NCBI RefSeq assembly: GCF_030705415.1
Contig: NZ_JAUZED010000009.1
Location: 1 to 57,151 of the forward strand
Origin: Curtobacterium sp. A7_M15
GTDB lineage: Bacteria > Actinomycetota > Actinomycetes > Actinomycetales > Microbacteriaceae
Reading direction: 5' to 3'
DNA: 57,151 bases
Of the stretch, positions 1 through 9,117 are shown in pieces. The translations under genes were made by a program, and so were the position numbers. A model generated the notes under the pieces. The model worked only from the letters and a program-made list of their open reading frames with translations, did not search any database and was not told where the DNA came from. Within the stretch, counting starts at the first letter, position 1, and each line of letters starts with the position of its first letter.

Positions 1-31
1 GGCGCCGCGCCGCGCGCGCCGCGCCCCCGCG

Positions 32-1390
32 TCAGCGCGCCGGCAGGTCCCGCTCGGGGTACCCCACGTAGAGCTGCTGCGGGCGCCCGATCTTGTTCAG
101 CGGGTCGTTGTTGAGCTCGCGCCACTGCGCGATCCACCCCGGCAGACGCCCGATGGCGAACAGGACCGTGAACATCCGCGGCGGGAAGCCCATCGCCTTG
201 TAGATGATCCCCGTGTAGAAGTCGACGTTCGGGTAGAGCTTCCGGCTGACGAAGTACTCGTCCTCGAGCGCGATCCCCTCGAGCTCCATGGCGATGTCGA
301 GCAGGTCGTCCTGCACGCCCAGGGCCTCGAGCACCTCGTGTGCGGACTCCTTCACGAGCTTGGCGCGCGGGTCGTAGTTCTTGTAGACGCGGTGCCCGAA
401 GCCCATGAGCTTCACCCCGCGCTCCTTGTTCTTCACCCGCTCGACGAAGCGTGTCACCGGCTCGCCGGAGTCCTTGATCTGCTGGAGCATCTCGAGCACG
501 GCTTCGTTCGCACCGCCGTGCAGCGGGCCGTACAGCGCGTTGATGCCGGCGGAGATCGACGCGAACATGTTCGCCTTCGTCGAGCCGACGAGCCGCACGG
601 TCGCAGTGGAGGCGTTCTGCTCGTGGTCCTCGTGCAGGATGAGCAGCCGCTCGAGGGCCTTCGAGAGCACCGGGTTCGGCTCGTACGTCTCGGCCATGGT
701 GCCGAAGTTGAGCCGGAGGAAGTTGTCGACGAACGAGAGCGAGTTGTCCGGGTACAGGAACGCCTGCCCGATCGACTTCTTGTGCGCGTACGCCGCGATC
801 ACCGGCAGCTTCGCGAGGAGCCGGACGGTCTGGAGCTCGACCTTCTCGGGGTCGTCGACGTCCATGTCGTCTTCGTAGTAGGTCGACAGTGCGCTGACGG
901 CGCTCGAGAGGACGGACATCGGGTGCGCCGAGTGCGGCAGCGCGTCGAACAGCCGACGCAGGTCCTCGTGCAGCAGGGTGTGCCGGCGGATGCGGGCGTC
1001 GAAGTCCGCCAGCTCGGACTCAGTCGGCAGCTCGCCGTAGATGAGGAGCCACGCGACCTCGAGGAAGGTCAGCTCCGACGCGACCTGGTCGATCGGGTAG
1101 CCGCGGTACCGCAGGATCCCCTGGTCGCCGTCGATGTAGGTGATCGCGCTCTTCGTCGACCCGGTGTTCACGAACCCGTAGTCGAGCGTGTTCATCCCGG
1201 TCTGCTTCTTGAAGGTCGAGATGTCGATGGTGGACGCACCGTCGACGCTCGGCAGGATCGGGAACTCCGCCGTGCCACCCGGGTACGTCAGCGTCGCGGT
1301 CGCCGCGGCCTGCTCGGCAGCGGGACTCACGGGGACGGGCGTGGTGGGCGGTGTGGCCGTCTTCTGAGCGTCATTGGCAGTGTCAGTCAC
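32..1390 (-). CDS. gltA: Citrate synthase
   Basis: Condenses oxaloacetate and acetyl-CoA to citrate, the entry step of the TCA cycle, in the cytoplasm. The 452-residue protein carries the citrate synthase signatures GPLHGGANEAV (catalytic His near residue 290) and GFGHRVYKNYDPRA (second His near 333), with the late Asp in NVDFYTG. The first 30 or so residues are a Pro/Ala/Thr-rich extension before the conserved fold. The start is GTG at 1390. No Shine-Dalgarno is visible just upstream, and a weak -10-like TTAGGCT lies a few bases away, so a leaderless transcript is possible. It lies at the distal end of the typA-to-gltA minus-strand block. Family assignment is very secure; the exact start is less so. 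Confidence 0.96.
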   Translation of the reverse strand: MTDTANDAQKTATPPTTPVPVSPAAEQAAATATLTYPGGTAEFPILPSVDGASTIDISTFKKQTGMNTLDYGFVNTGSTKSAITYIDGDQGILRYRGYPIDQVASELTFLEVAWLLIYGELPTESELADFDARIRRHTLLHEDLRRLFDALPHSAHPMSVLSSAVSALSTYYEDDMDVDDPEKVELQTVRLLAKLPVIAAYAHKKSIGQAFLYPDNSLSFVDNFLRLNFGTMAETYEPNPVLSKALERLLILHEDHEQNASTATVRLVGSTKANMFASISAGINALYGPLHGGANEAVLEMLQQIKDSGEPVTRFVERVKNKERGVKLMGFGHRVYKNYDPRAKLVKESAHEVLEALGVQDDLLDIAMELEGIALEDEYFVSRKLYPNVDFYTGIIYKAMGFPPRMFTVLFAIGRLPGWIAQWRELNNDPLNKIGRPQQLYVGYPERDLPAR

Positions 1391-1506
1391 GGTGACAGCC
1401 TAATCGCGCCCGCTGTCGGTCGTGCACACACGAAGGCTCCGGATGTGGTGGGAAGCACGGATTGCGCGGCGAGCGGAATGCTGCCTGGAGGCGCGGTGCC
1501 GCCCCG

Positions 1507-2625
1507 TCAGGCGCCGTTCAGTCGGCGTCCACTCGCCAGACGCTGCGCGGCCGCGGCGATCCGCTCGTCGGTCGCGGTGAGCGCGACCCGCACGTGCTCG
1601 GCCCCCGCGGCACCGTAGAACGTGCCCGGTGCCACGAGGATCCCGCGTTCCGCCAGCCAGGCGACGGTGTCGAGTGCGGGCTCGCCGCGGGTGGCCCAGA
1701 GGTACAGGCCCGCCTCGCTGTGGTCGATCCGGAAGCCAGCGCCGTCGAGTGCCCGACGGAGCATGTTCCGCCGTGCGCGGTAGAGCGCTTTCTGCGCCTG
1801 CACGTGGGTCTCGTCGGCGAGGGCGACGATCATCGCCTCCTGCACCGGCAGGGGCGGCATCATGCCCGTGTGCTTGCGGACCGCGAGCACCTCGGCGAGC
1901 ACCCGTGCGTCGCCGGCGACGAAGGCCGCCCGGTAGCCGGCGAGGTTCGACTGCTTCGACAGCGAGTACACGCTGAGCACCCCGTCCACCGAGTCGCCCA
2001 CGACCCGGGGGTCGAGGATCGTCGGGGTCGGGCTCGTGTCGTACGGCGGCTCCCACCCGAGTTCGGCGTAGCACTCGTCGCCGACGATGACGGCGCCGAG
2101 CTCCCGCGCGCGCTCGACGGCGACGCGCAGCTCGTCGATCGACAGCACACGGCCGTCGGGGTTGCCCGGCGAGTTCAGCCAGACGAGCTTCGTGGTGGAC
2201 GGCCACGCGGCCGGGTCGTCGGACGCGAGGGCATCGGCGCCGACCAGGGCCGCACCGAGCTCGTACGTCGGGTACGCAGCGGCCGGGAACACCACCGTGT
2301 CGCCGCGGCCGATGCCGAGCCAGAGCGCGAGCCCGGCGATGAACTCCTTCGACCCGATGGTCGGGAGCACCTGGTCCGGCGTGAGCGTCACGCCCTGGCG
2401 CCGGCCGTACCAGTCCGCGATCGCCTCGCGCAGGGCCGGGGTGCCGGCGACCTGCGGGTAGGCGTGTGCGTCGGTCGCCTCGGCCAGTGCCGTGCGGACG
2501 ACCGCGGGCGTCGGGTCGACGGGCGAGCCGACGCTGAGGTCGACGATGCAGCCCTCGTACGACGCGGCCTGCTGCTTGAACGGGACGAGCTGGTCCCAGG
2601 GAAAGTCGGGGAGGTCGAGCGCCAC
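1507..2625 (-). CDS. dapC: Succinyldiaminopimelate transaminase (class I/II aminotransferase)
   Basis: A PLP-dependent fold-type I aminotransferase of 372 residues. In lysine/peptidoglycan synthesis, DapC converts N-succinyl-2-amino-6-ketopimelate to N-succinyl-LL-diaminopimelate. The PLP lysine is in SLSKQSNLAGYR, and the conserved Asn-Pro-Gly substrate motif is in NSPGNPDGR. A longer in-frame reading runs back through fdxA, but conservation begins at the GTG at 2625 (VALDLPDFPWDQL), 14 bp after the ferredoxin stop, so I chose that start. Adjacency to fdxA is the known arrangement in actinobacteria (fdxC next to dapC in Mycobacterium), which favours DapC over other aminotransferases. Confidence 0.9.
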   Translation of the reverse strand: MALDLPDFPWDQLVPFKQQAASYEGCIVDLSVGSPVDPTPAVVRTALAEATDAHAYPQVAGTPALREAIADWYGRRQGVTLTPDQVLPTIGSKEFIAGLALWLGIGRGDTVVFPAAAYPTYELGAALVGADALASDDPAAWPSTTKLVWLNSPGNPDGRVLSIDELRVAVERARELGAVIVGDECYAELGWEPPYDTSPTPTILDPRVVGDSVDGVLSVYSLSKQSNLAGYRAAFVAGDARVLAEVLAVRKHTGMMPPLPVQEAMIVALADETHVQAQKALYRARRNMLRRALDGAGFRIDHSEAGLYLWATRGEPALDTVAWLAERGILVAPGTFYGAAGAEHVRVALTATDERIAAAAQRLASGRRLNGA

Positions 2626-2639
2626 GGGTCGGGTCCGGT

Positions 2640-2957
2640 TCAGCCGCGCGGCGGTTCGGCCATCACGACCGGGTGGTCCTTGTGGATCACGCCGACCTTC
2701 GCGGCACCGCCGGGGGAACCGACCTCCTCGAAGAACTCGACGTTGGCCTTGTAGTAGTCCGCCCACTCGTCCGGGAGGTCGTCCTCGTAGTAGATCGCCT
2801 CGACCGGGCACACCGGCTCGCACGCGCCGCAGTCGACGCACTCGTCGGGGTGGATGTACAGCGACCGGTCACCCTCGTAGATGCAGTCGACCGGGCATTC
2901 GTCGATGCAGGCGCGGTCCTTGACGTCGACACAGGGCTGGGCGATCACGTACGTCAC
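2640..2957 (-). CDS. fdxA: 7Fe-8S type ferredoxin
   Basis: Small acidic electron carrier of 105 residues. Two cysteine clusters are visible: an N-terminal one with Cys9 and the ACIDECPVDC stretch, and CVDCGACEPVCP. This is the pattern of bacterial ferredoxins with one [3Fe-4S] and one [4Fe-4S] cluster (FdxA/FdxC). The start is GTG at 2957, with a GGGAG-like site about 9 bases upstream. It is followed by dapC after 14 bp and is probably cotranscribed with it. The redox partner cannot be told from the sequence. Confidence 0.95.
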   Translation of the reverse strand: MTYVIAQPCVDVKDRACIDECPVDCIYEGDRSLYIHPDECVDCGACEPVCPVEAIYYEDDLPDEWADYYKANVEFFEEVGSPGGAAKVGVIHKDHPVVMAEPPRG

Positions 2958-3035
2958 GGTTGGGGTGCTCCCTTCGGACTGAGCAGATCGAGTCTACCCG
3001 CGCGGCCCGGCTGCACCTGACCGCCCGCGCGACCG

Positions 3036-4235
3036 TCACGCCCGGTCGGATGCACCTGACCGCCCGGCGGCCGACGCCCGGATGCCGGACAGGTCCGGCC
3101 AGGCGAGCACGAGCGCCGTGACGACCGCCGGCCCGAACGTCCACACGTAGCCCGCGACGTTGGCGAGCACGAGCGGGGAGCTCTGCCCGCCCACCGACGA
3201 CAGCACCTGGGTCGCGGCGATGATCCCGATCCCGACCGCGGCGACCATCGCCCGCGACCGGTACAGCAGCCGGATGCCGACCGTGAGCCCGATCACGATG
3301 AGCGAGGTGAGCACGATGCCGATCGGGAACGACCCGAGGGCCTGCTGGTGCGTGACCGTCCCGAGTCCCCCGGCGACGAGTCCGAGCACGAGGGCGACCA
3401 CGACCGCGGTGACCTTCCCCTGGCGCGAGAACTCGGCGAAGGTCTGCGGCGCCTGCGGGACACGGTCGGCGTCGTGGCGGAAGGCCTCGACCGCCGGGGC
3501 CTCGTGCCGGACGCCGTGCGGCATCACCCACGACAGCGCGGTCGGGTCACGGGGATCGGCAGGGTCGACGGTCACCTGGGACCGGTACTGCTCGACGGCC
3601 GCCCGCACCTTCGCCCGCACGGGCACGACGTCGACGGTCAGGTCGGCCTGCCCGGAGTCGGGGTCGACGATCATCGAGAACGGGACTTCCTCGGCGCGGG
3701 CGGCGTACCGCGCGGCGTGGTGGACCCGCACGTGGTCGGGGTGACCGTACCCGCCGTCATCGGCGTAGCTCACCACGGCGTCCGCGCCCGTGGACCGGAT
3801 CGCGGCGCGGATGTCGTCGACGACCTCGCCGAGGTCCGCCGCGGTCAGCGAGTCCGCCGGGGCGTCCCCGGCGGCGACGGCCCGACCGTCGTCGCCCCAC
3901 TGCATGCCGGAGTCGGTGTAACGGCGCTCGGGCAGGTCCGTCGGACGCGCACCCGGGCCACCGAGCCAGAGGTGCCGCGGTCCGCCGAGCGCGCCGAGTG
4001 CCGCGGCGATCTCGGTCTCGCGGTGCGCGGCGATCCGCGGACCGTCGCCGAAGAGCGGCGCGAGCTCGGCCGTCAGCATCTCCCCGCGCTCACCCCGGGT
4101 GGCGGTGAGGACGGTCACCTCGGCGCCGAGCTCGAGCAGGGTGGCGATCGTCCCTCCCGACGCGAGCGTCTCGTCGTCGGGGTGGGCGTGCACGAACAGG
4201 ACGCGCTCGGGGCGGGTTGCTGGGGCCTTCGACAT
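3036..4235 (-). CDS. mshB: PIG-L family deacetylase, MshB-like, with C-terminal membrane region
   Basis: The N-terminal half is a PIG-L/LmbE zinc deacetylase. HAHPDDETLASGG gives the His-Pro-Asp-Asp metal motif near residue 17, and GHPDHVRVHHA supplies further metal ligands. MshB removes acetate from GlcNAc-inositol in mycothiol synthesis. Length is 399 residues. After about residue 270 it carries three or four hydrophobic segments (for example VTAVVVALVLGLVAGGLG and IGIVLTSLIVIGLTVGIRL), which classical MshB lacks, so this copy is probably membrane-anchored. The fdxA/dapC neighbourhood matches mycobacterial mshB context. The exact substrate is inference. Confidence 0.85.
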   Translation of the reverse strand: MSKAPATRPERVLFVHAHPDDETLASGGTIATLLELGAEVTVLTATRGERGEMLTAELAPLFGDGPRIAAHRETEIAAALGALGGPRHLWLGGPGARPTDLPERRYTDSGMQWGDDGRAVAAGDAPADSLTAADLGEVVDDIRAAIRSTGADAVVSYADDGGYGHPDHVRVHHAARYAARAEEVPFSMIVDPDSGQADLTVDVVPVRAKVRAAVEQYRSQVTVDPADPRDPTALSWVMPHGVRHEAPAVEAFRHDADRVPQAPQTFAEFSRQGKVTAVVVALVLGLVAGGLGTVTHQQALGSFPIGIVLTSLIVIGLTVGIRLLYRSRAMVAAVGIGIIAATQVLSSVGGQSSPLVLANVAGYVWTFGPAVVTALVLAWPDLSGIRASAAGRSGASDRA

Positions 4236-4259
4236 CGGGTCCAGCGTACCGAGCGGCGA

Positions 4260-4802
4260 CTAGCGGGACGTCACGATGTAGGTCGCCGTGACGCCCTCAC
4301 CGCCGTCGGAGAAGGTCAGGACCACGCGGTGGGCGTCGCTGCGGAACATCCCGAAGGCACTGGTCGAGTCCGCCCGCTTGGCCGACTCGGTGAACCCGGC
4401 GTCCGTCAGCTGCTGGGCGGCTGTCTGGAAGTCGTCGACCGAGGCGGCCCGGACCTGCACGACCCAGCCGGATCCGTTCGGTCCGGTGCCGCCGCCGAGC
4501 ACCGTGCCGTCGACGAGCGGGACGTCCTTCGTCGGGAAGCCGTCCGGGACCTTGCCGTCGGAGGTCACGTTCGCGCCCTTGAGCGCGGTGTCGAGAGCGC
4601 CGTCGATGCCACCGGCGACAGAGGCCATGCCGTCCTGGATCGCCTTGCCGTCGATGCCCTGCACACCCTCGGCCACGCTCGACGCGACCGACGAACCGAG
4701 ATCGGTCGCCTGCTGCACGGCGTCGGACGAGCAGCCGGAGAGGCCGGCGAGTGCGATGCCGGCGGCGACGGCGGCGATCAGGGTGCGGGTCGGGGTGCGC
4801 AT
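4260..4802 (-). CDS. Putative lipoprotein of unknown function
   Basis: A 180-residue secreted lipoprotein. The signal peptide has an arginine n-region, an Ala/Gly/Leu-rich h-region and a lipobox LSGC with the lipidated Cys at residue 24. The mature part has a Ser/Val-rich segment, then a predicted alpha/beta domain ending TFSDGGEGVTATYIVTSR. I chose the ATG at 4802 because an AGGG lies about 10 bases upstream; a GTG at 4811 is an alternative. It lies 24 bp after the MshB-like gene in the opposite sense of reading order, inside the minus-strand block. I do not recognise a specific family. Confidence 0.85.
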   Translation of the reverse strand: MRTPTRTLIAAVAAGIALAGLSGCSSDAVQQATDLGSSVASSVAEGVQGIDGKAIQDGMASVAGGIDGALDTALKGANVTSDGKVPDGFPTKDVPLVDGTVLGGGTGPNGSGWVVQVRAASVDDFQTAAQQLTDAGFTESAKRADSTSAFGMFRSDAHRVVLTFSDGGEGVTATYIVTSR

Positions 4803-4914
4803 GCCCAGCACCCTAGGGGGCGAGACGGGAGGCGCGGCGTGAGTCCCCTGGGAACGTCACGTGCGTGGCGGGGTCGCGCCGCGCCTCCTGGTCGGTCCTG
4901 CGGGGCCGCCCGCG

Positions 4915-6117
4915 TCAGGCGACGTAGGCGCGCGTCGCCGCCACGAGGGCGTCGACGCCCACCGGGATCGCCGTCTCTGCCTGCGGTGCGTAGAACGGCG
5001 AGTGGTTGCTCGGGATGTCCTCGCCGCGACGGAACAGCTCCGGGTCGGTGATGCCGGTGAACCAGTAGACGAGCGGCGCCCCCGCAGCGGTGGCGAGCTG
5101 ACCGACGTCCTCGGACGCCATCGCCAGGCCGATCTCGAGGTCACGCGCACCGGGGACCTCGGCGCGGATCGCGTCGAGCACGGTCTGGGCGGCCTCGGCG
5201 TCGTTCACGGTGACCTCGGCGCCCGGCGACCGCACGATGGTCGGCTCGGGCAGCCCGCCGGCCTCGCTCTCGGCGCGGACGATGCGCTCGATCGACGCGA
5301 TGATGCGCTCGCGGGTCTCCTCGTTGCGTGCCCGCGTGGAGATCTCGATGACGGCCTGGTCGGGGATGATGTTCGCGCGGGTGCCGGCGTGGAAGCTGCC
5401 CACCGTGACGACCCCGGCGTCGCTCGGCGAGACCTCGCGCGAGACGACCGTCTGCAGGCGGACGACGGCCGACGCTGCGGTGACGACCGGATCGAGGGAC
5501 GCCTGCGGCGCGGAACCGTGCGCACCGCGGCCGTTGAACGTGACGGTCAGCCGGTCGCTCGACGCCATCACCGGGCCGCTGCCGACCGCGACGATGCCGA
5601 CCGGCGCCGGCGCCGAGTGCTGCCCGAGCACGACGTCGGGCTTCGGGAAGCGCTCGACGAGGCCGTCCTCGACCATCGCCCGCGCGCCCGAGATGACCTC
5701 TTCCGCCGGCTGGAAGACGGCAACGACGGTACCGTGCCAGTCGCCCGTGGTGGCCGCGAGACGCTCGAGGGTGCCGAGCAGCCACGTCACGTGGATGTCG
5801 TGGCCGCACGCGTGCATCGTCGGGACGTCGTTGCCGTCCTCGTCGGTGCTGTGGTGCTCGCTGGCGTAGGGCAGGCCGGTGCGCTCCTGGACCGGCAGCC
5901 CGTCCATGTCGGCTCGGAGCCAGACGACGGGCCCCTCGCCGTTCGACAGGACGCCGACGACACCCGTGCCGCCGACGCCCGTCGTGACCTCGATCCCGCC
6001 GATCTCGGCGAGCCGGTCGGCGACGATGCCCGCCGTGCGGTGCTCCTGGAAGCCGAGCTCGGGGTGGGCGTGGAGGTCCTGGTACAGCGAGAGGAGGTCG
6101 AGAGTCACGCGCACCAC
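4915..6117 (-). CDS. M20 family amidohydrolase/peptidase
   Basis: A metal-dependent amidohydrolase of 400 residues in the M20D group (N-acyl amino acid, hippurate or IAA-conjugate hydrolases). Visible motifs are HPELGFQEHRTAG at residues 15-27, LRADMDGLPVQE, the metal-binding HACGHDIHVTWLLG, and the catalytic Glu in FQPAEEV. The dimerisation/lid domain (around GRGAHGSAPQ) is intact. It probably acts in the cytoplasm on N-acylated amino acids; the substrate cannot be assigned. Start is ambiguous between two adjacent GTG codons at 6117 and 6114, or GTG at 6108. It is separated from typA by a strong hairpin. Confidence 0.9.
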   Translation of the reverse strand: MVRVTLDLLSLYQDLHAHPELGFQEHRTAGIVADRLAEIGGIEVTTGVGGTGVVGVLSNGEGPVVWLRADMDGLPVQERTGLPYASEHHSTDEDGNDVPTMHACGHDIHVTWLLGTLERLAATTGDWHGTVVAVFQPAEEVISGARAMVEDGLVERFPKPDVVLGQHSAPAPVGIVAVGSGPVMASSDRLTVTFNGRGAHGSAPQASLDPVVTAASAVVRLQTVVSREVSPSDAGVVTVGSFHAGTRANIIPDQAVIEISTRARNEETRERIIASIERIVRAESEAGGLPEPTIVRSPGAEVTVNDAEAAQTVLDAIRAEVPGARDLEIGLAMASEDVGQLATAAGAPLVYWFTGITDPELFRRGEDIPSNHSPFYAPQAETAIPVGVDALVAATRAYVA

Positions 6118-6128
6118 GGTACATCCGA

Positions 6129-6168
6129 CGACGGCCCGGCCACCTCGGACGAGGTGACCGGGCCGTCG
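6129..6168 (-). terminator. Intrinsic-type terminator after typA
   Basis: An 18-bp stem with one mismatch: left arm 6129-6146, 4-base loop 6147-6150, right arm 6151-6168. It starts 31 bases downstream of the typA stop. There is no U-tract, as is common in high-GC actinobacteria. It should separate typA from the amidohydrolase gene. Confidence 0.75.
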
Positions 6169-6198
6169 GAGGGAGGACGCGCCTCCTGGGTGGACCGC

Positions 6199-8121
6199 TT
6201 ACGCGTCCTGACGCTTCAGACGGGCGTAGGCACGCTGGCGGGCCTGTGCGTCGAGCTCGACCTTGCGGATGCGGACGGCGTCGGGGGTGACCTCGACGCA
6301 CTCGTCCTCGCGCGCGAACTCGAGGCACTCCTCGAGCGACAGCTGGCGCGACGGCGTCATCGACTCGAAGGAGTCAGCGTTCGCCGAACGCATGTTGGTG
6401 AGCTTCTTCTCCTTCGTGATGTTGACGTCCATGTCGTCGGCGCGCGAGTTCTCGCCGATGACCATGCCCTCGTAGACCTCTTCGGTGGGGTTGACGAAGA
6501 ACGTCATCCGCTCCTGGAGGTTCGTGATGGCGAACGGCGTGACGACACCCGAGCGGTCCGAGACGATCGAGCCGTTGACGCGGGTCTGGATCGGGCCGGC
6601 CCACTCGGCGTACCCGTGCGAGATCGCGTTGGCGATGCCGGTGCCGCGGGTCTCGGTGAGGAACGCGGTGCGGAAGCCGATGAGACCACGCGACGGCACG
6701 ATGAACTCCATGCGGATCCAGCCGGTGCCGTGGTTCGTCATGTTCTCCATGCGACCCTTGCGCGCGGCCATGAGCTGCGTGATCGCGCCGAGGTGCTCCT
6801 CCGGCGTGTCGATCGTCATGTGCTCGTAGGGCTCCTGGAGCTTGCCGTTCTCGTCACGCTTCGTGACCACCTGCGGCTTGCCGACGGTGAGCTCGAAGCC
6901 CTCGCGGCGCATCTGCTCGACGAGGATCGCCAGCGCGAGCTCGCCGCGGCCCTGGACCTCCCACGCGTCGGGACGGCCGATGTCGAGGACCTTGAGCGAC
7001 ACGTTGCCGATGAGCTCGCGGTCGAGGCGGTCCTTGACCATGCGGGCGGTGAGCTTGTGGCCCTTGACCTTGCCGACGAGCGGGCTCGTGTTGGTCCCGA
7101 TGGTCATCGAGATCGCCGGGTCGTCGACCGTGATGGTCGGCAGCGGACGGACGTCGTCCGGGTCGGTCAGGGTCTCACCGATGGTGATGTCCTCGAAGCC
7201 GGCGACGGCGACGATGTCACCGGGGCCCGCAGACTCGGCCGGGTAGCGGTCGAGCGCCTTGGTGATGAGCAGCTCGGTGATGCGAGCGTTCTGGACGGTG
7301 CCGTCGTGCTTGACCCACGCGACCGTCTGGCCCTTCTTCATGGTGCCGTGGAAGATGCGGAGCAGCGCGAGGCGGCCGAGGAACGGCGAGGCGTCGAGGT
7401 TCGTGACGTGCGCCTGCAGCGGGTGCTCGTCGTCGTACTTCGGGGCGGGGACGTGCTGCAGGATCGCCTCGAACAGCGGCTCGAGGTCGTCGTTGTCCGG
7501 CAGCGTGCCGTCCTCGGGCTTGTTGCGCGACGCAGCACCGGCACGGCCGGAGGCGTAGACCACCGGGACGTCGAGGATGGCGTCGAGGTCGAGGTCGTCG
7601 ACCTCGTCCGACAGGTCGGAGGCCAGGCCGAGCAGGAGGTCCTGCGACTCGGACACGACCTCGTCGATGCGGGAGTCCGGGCGGTCCGTCTTGTTGACGA
7701 GCAGGATCACCGGGAGCTTCGCGGCGAGCGCCTTGCGGAGCACGAACCGGGTCTGGGGCAGCGGGCCCTCGGACGCGTCGACGAGCAGCACGACACCGTC
7801 GACCATGGAGAGGCCGCGCTCGACCTCGCCACCGAAGTCGGCGTGGCCGGGGGTGTCGATCACGTTGATCGTGATGCGACCGCCCGGGTTGAACTCCTCG
7901 GCGTGCTTCCCGTTGTAGAGCACCGAGGTGTTCTTCGCGAGGATGGTGATGCCCTTCTCGCGCTCGAGGTCGTTCGAGTCCATCATCCGGTCTTCGCCCT
8001 CGAAGTGGGCGTCGAACGAGTTGGTCTGCGTGAGCATCGCGTCGACGAGGGTGGTCTTGCCGTGGTCGACGTGTGCCACGATGGCGACGTTGCGCAGGTC
8101 GGACCGGGTGGCGAGCGCCAT
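6199..8121 (-). CDS. typA: Translational GTPase TypA/BipA
   Basis: Ribosome-binding GTPase of 640 residues, full length for the family. The G1 motif AHVDHGKTTL is at residues 16-25, followed by DTPGHADFGGEV (G3) and NKTDRPDSR (G4). After the EF-G-like domains comes the TypA-specific C-terminal region (ATRGTGIANAISHGYAEWAG). Start is the ATG at 8121, giving MALATRSDLRNVAI, because an AAAGGA lies 8-9 bases upstream. An ATG three codons earlier sits directly on that site and would be too close. TypA aids ribosome assembly and stress or low-temperature growth in characterised bacteria. Confidence 0.97.
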   Translation of the reverse strand: MALATRSDLRNVAIVAHVDHGKTTLVDAMLTQTNSFDAHFEGEDRMMDSNDLEREKGITILAKNTSVLYNGKHAEEFNPGGRITINVIDTPGHADFGGEVERGLSMVDGVVLLVDASEGPLPQTRFVLRKALAAKLPVILLVNKTDRPDSRIDEVVSESQDLLLGLASDLSDEVDDLDLDAILDVPVVYASGRAGAASRNKPEDGTLPDNDDLEPLFEAILQHVPAPKYDDEHPLQAHVTNLDASPFLGRLALLRIFHGTMKKGQTVAWVKHDGTVQNARITELLITKALDRYPAESAGPGDIVAVAGFEDITIGETLTDPDDVRPLPTITVDDPAISMTIGTNTSPLVGKVKGHKLTARMVKDRLDRELIGNVSLKVLDIGRPDAWEVQGRGELALAILVEQMRREGFELTVGKPQVVTKRDENGKLQEPYEHMTIDTPEEHLGAITQLMAARKGRMENMTNHGTGWIRMEFIVPSRGLIGFRTAFLTETRGTGIANAISHGYAEWAGPIQTRVNGSIVSDRSGVVTPFAITNLQERMTFFVNPTEEVYEGMVIGENSRADDMDVNITKEKKLTNMRSANADSFESMTPSRQLSLEECLEFAREDECVEVTPDAVRIRKVELDAQARQRAYARLKRQDA

Positions 8122-8246
8122 ACAGGACATCCTTTGGTGTTCGGAAGAAGATCGGGCGGCCGGTCGTCGTGGACACATGGCACCCTCGGGCAGAACGCCC
8201 GACACGCCAGTCTACCGGTAGTTCGCAAGCATGAGGAGTACAGCGC

Positions 8247-8996
8247 ATGAGCCGTCGGCGAACGTGGATCGAGATCACGATCGTGCTGATGCTCTCGCTG
8301 GGCGGCAGCGCGCTCTACTCGATCCTGCAGATCATCGACGACCTGTCCCAGACGACGCCCCTCGGACAGCAGTCCACGGCGCTCAACACCTCGACCACGA
8401 CCGTGCAGTACGTCGACCTCGCCCGCCAGCTCGTGGGCATCGCGGTCGACCTCGCACCGGTCGCGCTCGTCTGCTACCTGCTCTGGAGCACCACGCGCCC
8501 GCACCTCGGGCGCCTCGGCATCGACCGGTTCCGTGTGGGACCCGACCTCGGCGGCGCGGCGCTCATCGCCCTCGGCATCGGGATCCCCGGGCTGGCGCTG
8601 TACTTCACCGGGCGGGCACTCGGGTTCACCGTCAACGTGAACCCCGCGGCGCTCGACTCGTACTGGTGGACGATCCCGGTGCTGCTGCTCTCGGCGATCC
8701 GCTCCGGGCTGCAGGAGGAGGTCATCGTCGTCGGGTACCTCTACGAACGACTGGGCTCGCTCGGCTGGGGGCGCTGGCAGGTCGTCCTCTCCACCGCGGT
8801 CCTCCGCGGGAGCTACCACCTGTACCAGGGCTTCGGCGCGTTCGTCGGGAACGCCGTGATGGGCATCGTGTTCGGCTGGATCTACACGAAGTGGGGACGG
8901 CTCCTCCCCCTCGTCATCACCCACTGCCTGCTCGACGCCGCCGTGTTCGTCGGGTACCCCTGGGTCGCGCACGCGTTCCCGCAGCTGTTCCGCTGA
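8247..8996 (+). CDS. CPBP family intramembrane metalloprotease
   Basis: Polytopic membrane protein of 249 residues with about seven hydrophobic segments, of the CAAX-processing/bacteriocin-processing (CPBP, ABI) family. Motif 1 reads QEEVIVVGYLYERLG. The paired glutamates are present, but the usual Arg of EExxxR is Gly. Motif 2 is around GSYHLYQGF and motif 3 is ITHCLLDA (HxxxD). Start ATG at 8247 has GAGGAG 8 bases upstream. It is divergent from typA. The substrate is unknown. Confidence 0.9.
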   Translation: MSRRRTWIEITIVLMLSLGGSALYSILQIIDDLSQTTPLGQQSTALNTSTTTVQYVDLARQLVGIAVDLAPVALVCYLLWSTTRPHLGRLGIDRFRVGPDLGGAALIALGIGIPGLALYFTGRALGFTVNVNPAALDSYWWTIPVLLLSAIRSGLQEEVIVVGYLYERLGSLGWGRWQVVLSTAVLRGSYHLYQGFGAFVGNAVMGIVFGWIYTKWGRLLPLVITHCLLDAAVFVGYPWVAHAFPQLFR

Positions 8997-9117
8997 GACG
9001 ACCCCCGTTCGGGCGTCGGCGATGCGGCGGACCGACCAGACCCCGGTCCGGCGATCCCACAGTGAACCCACAGCGCGGCGCCGCGCCGGACCGAGGACCC
9101 GCCCCTACCGTGGCCGC

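Noticed and set aside
338-1618. A plus-strand open frame of 426 codons over gltA
   Set aside because: Antisense shadow of citrate synthase without recognisable motifs.
4861-8250. A plus-strand open frame of 1129 codons
   Set aside because: It is antisense to the amidohydrolase and typA, is Arg/Val/Asp-rich and low in complexity, and is the usual antisense shadow of high-GC genes.
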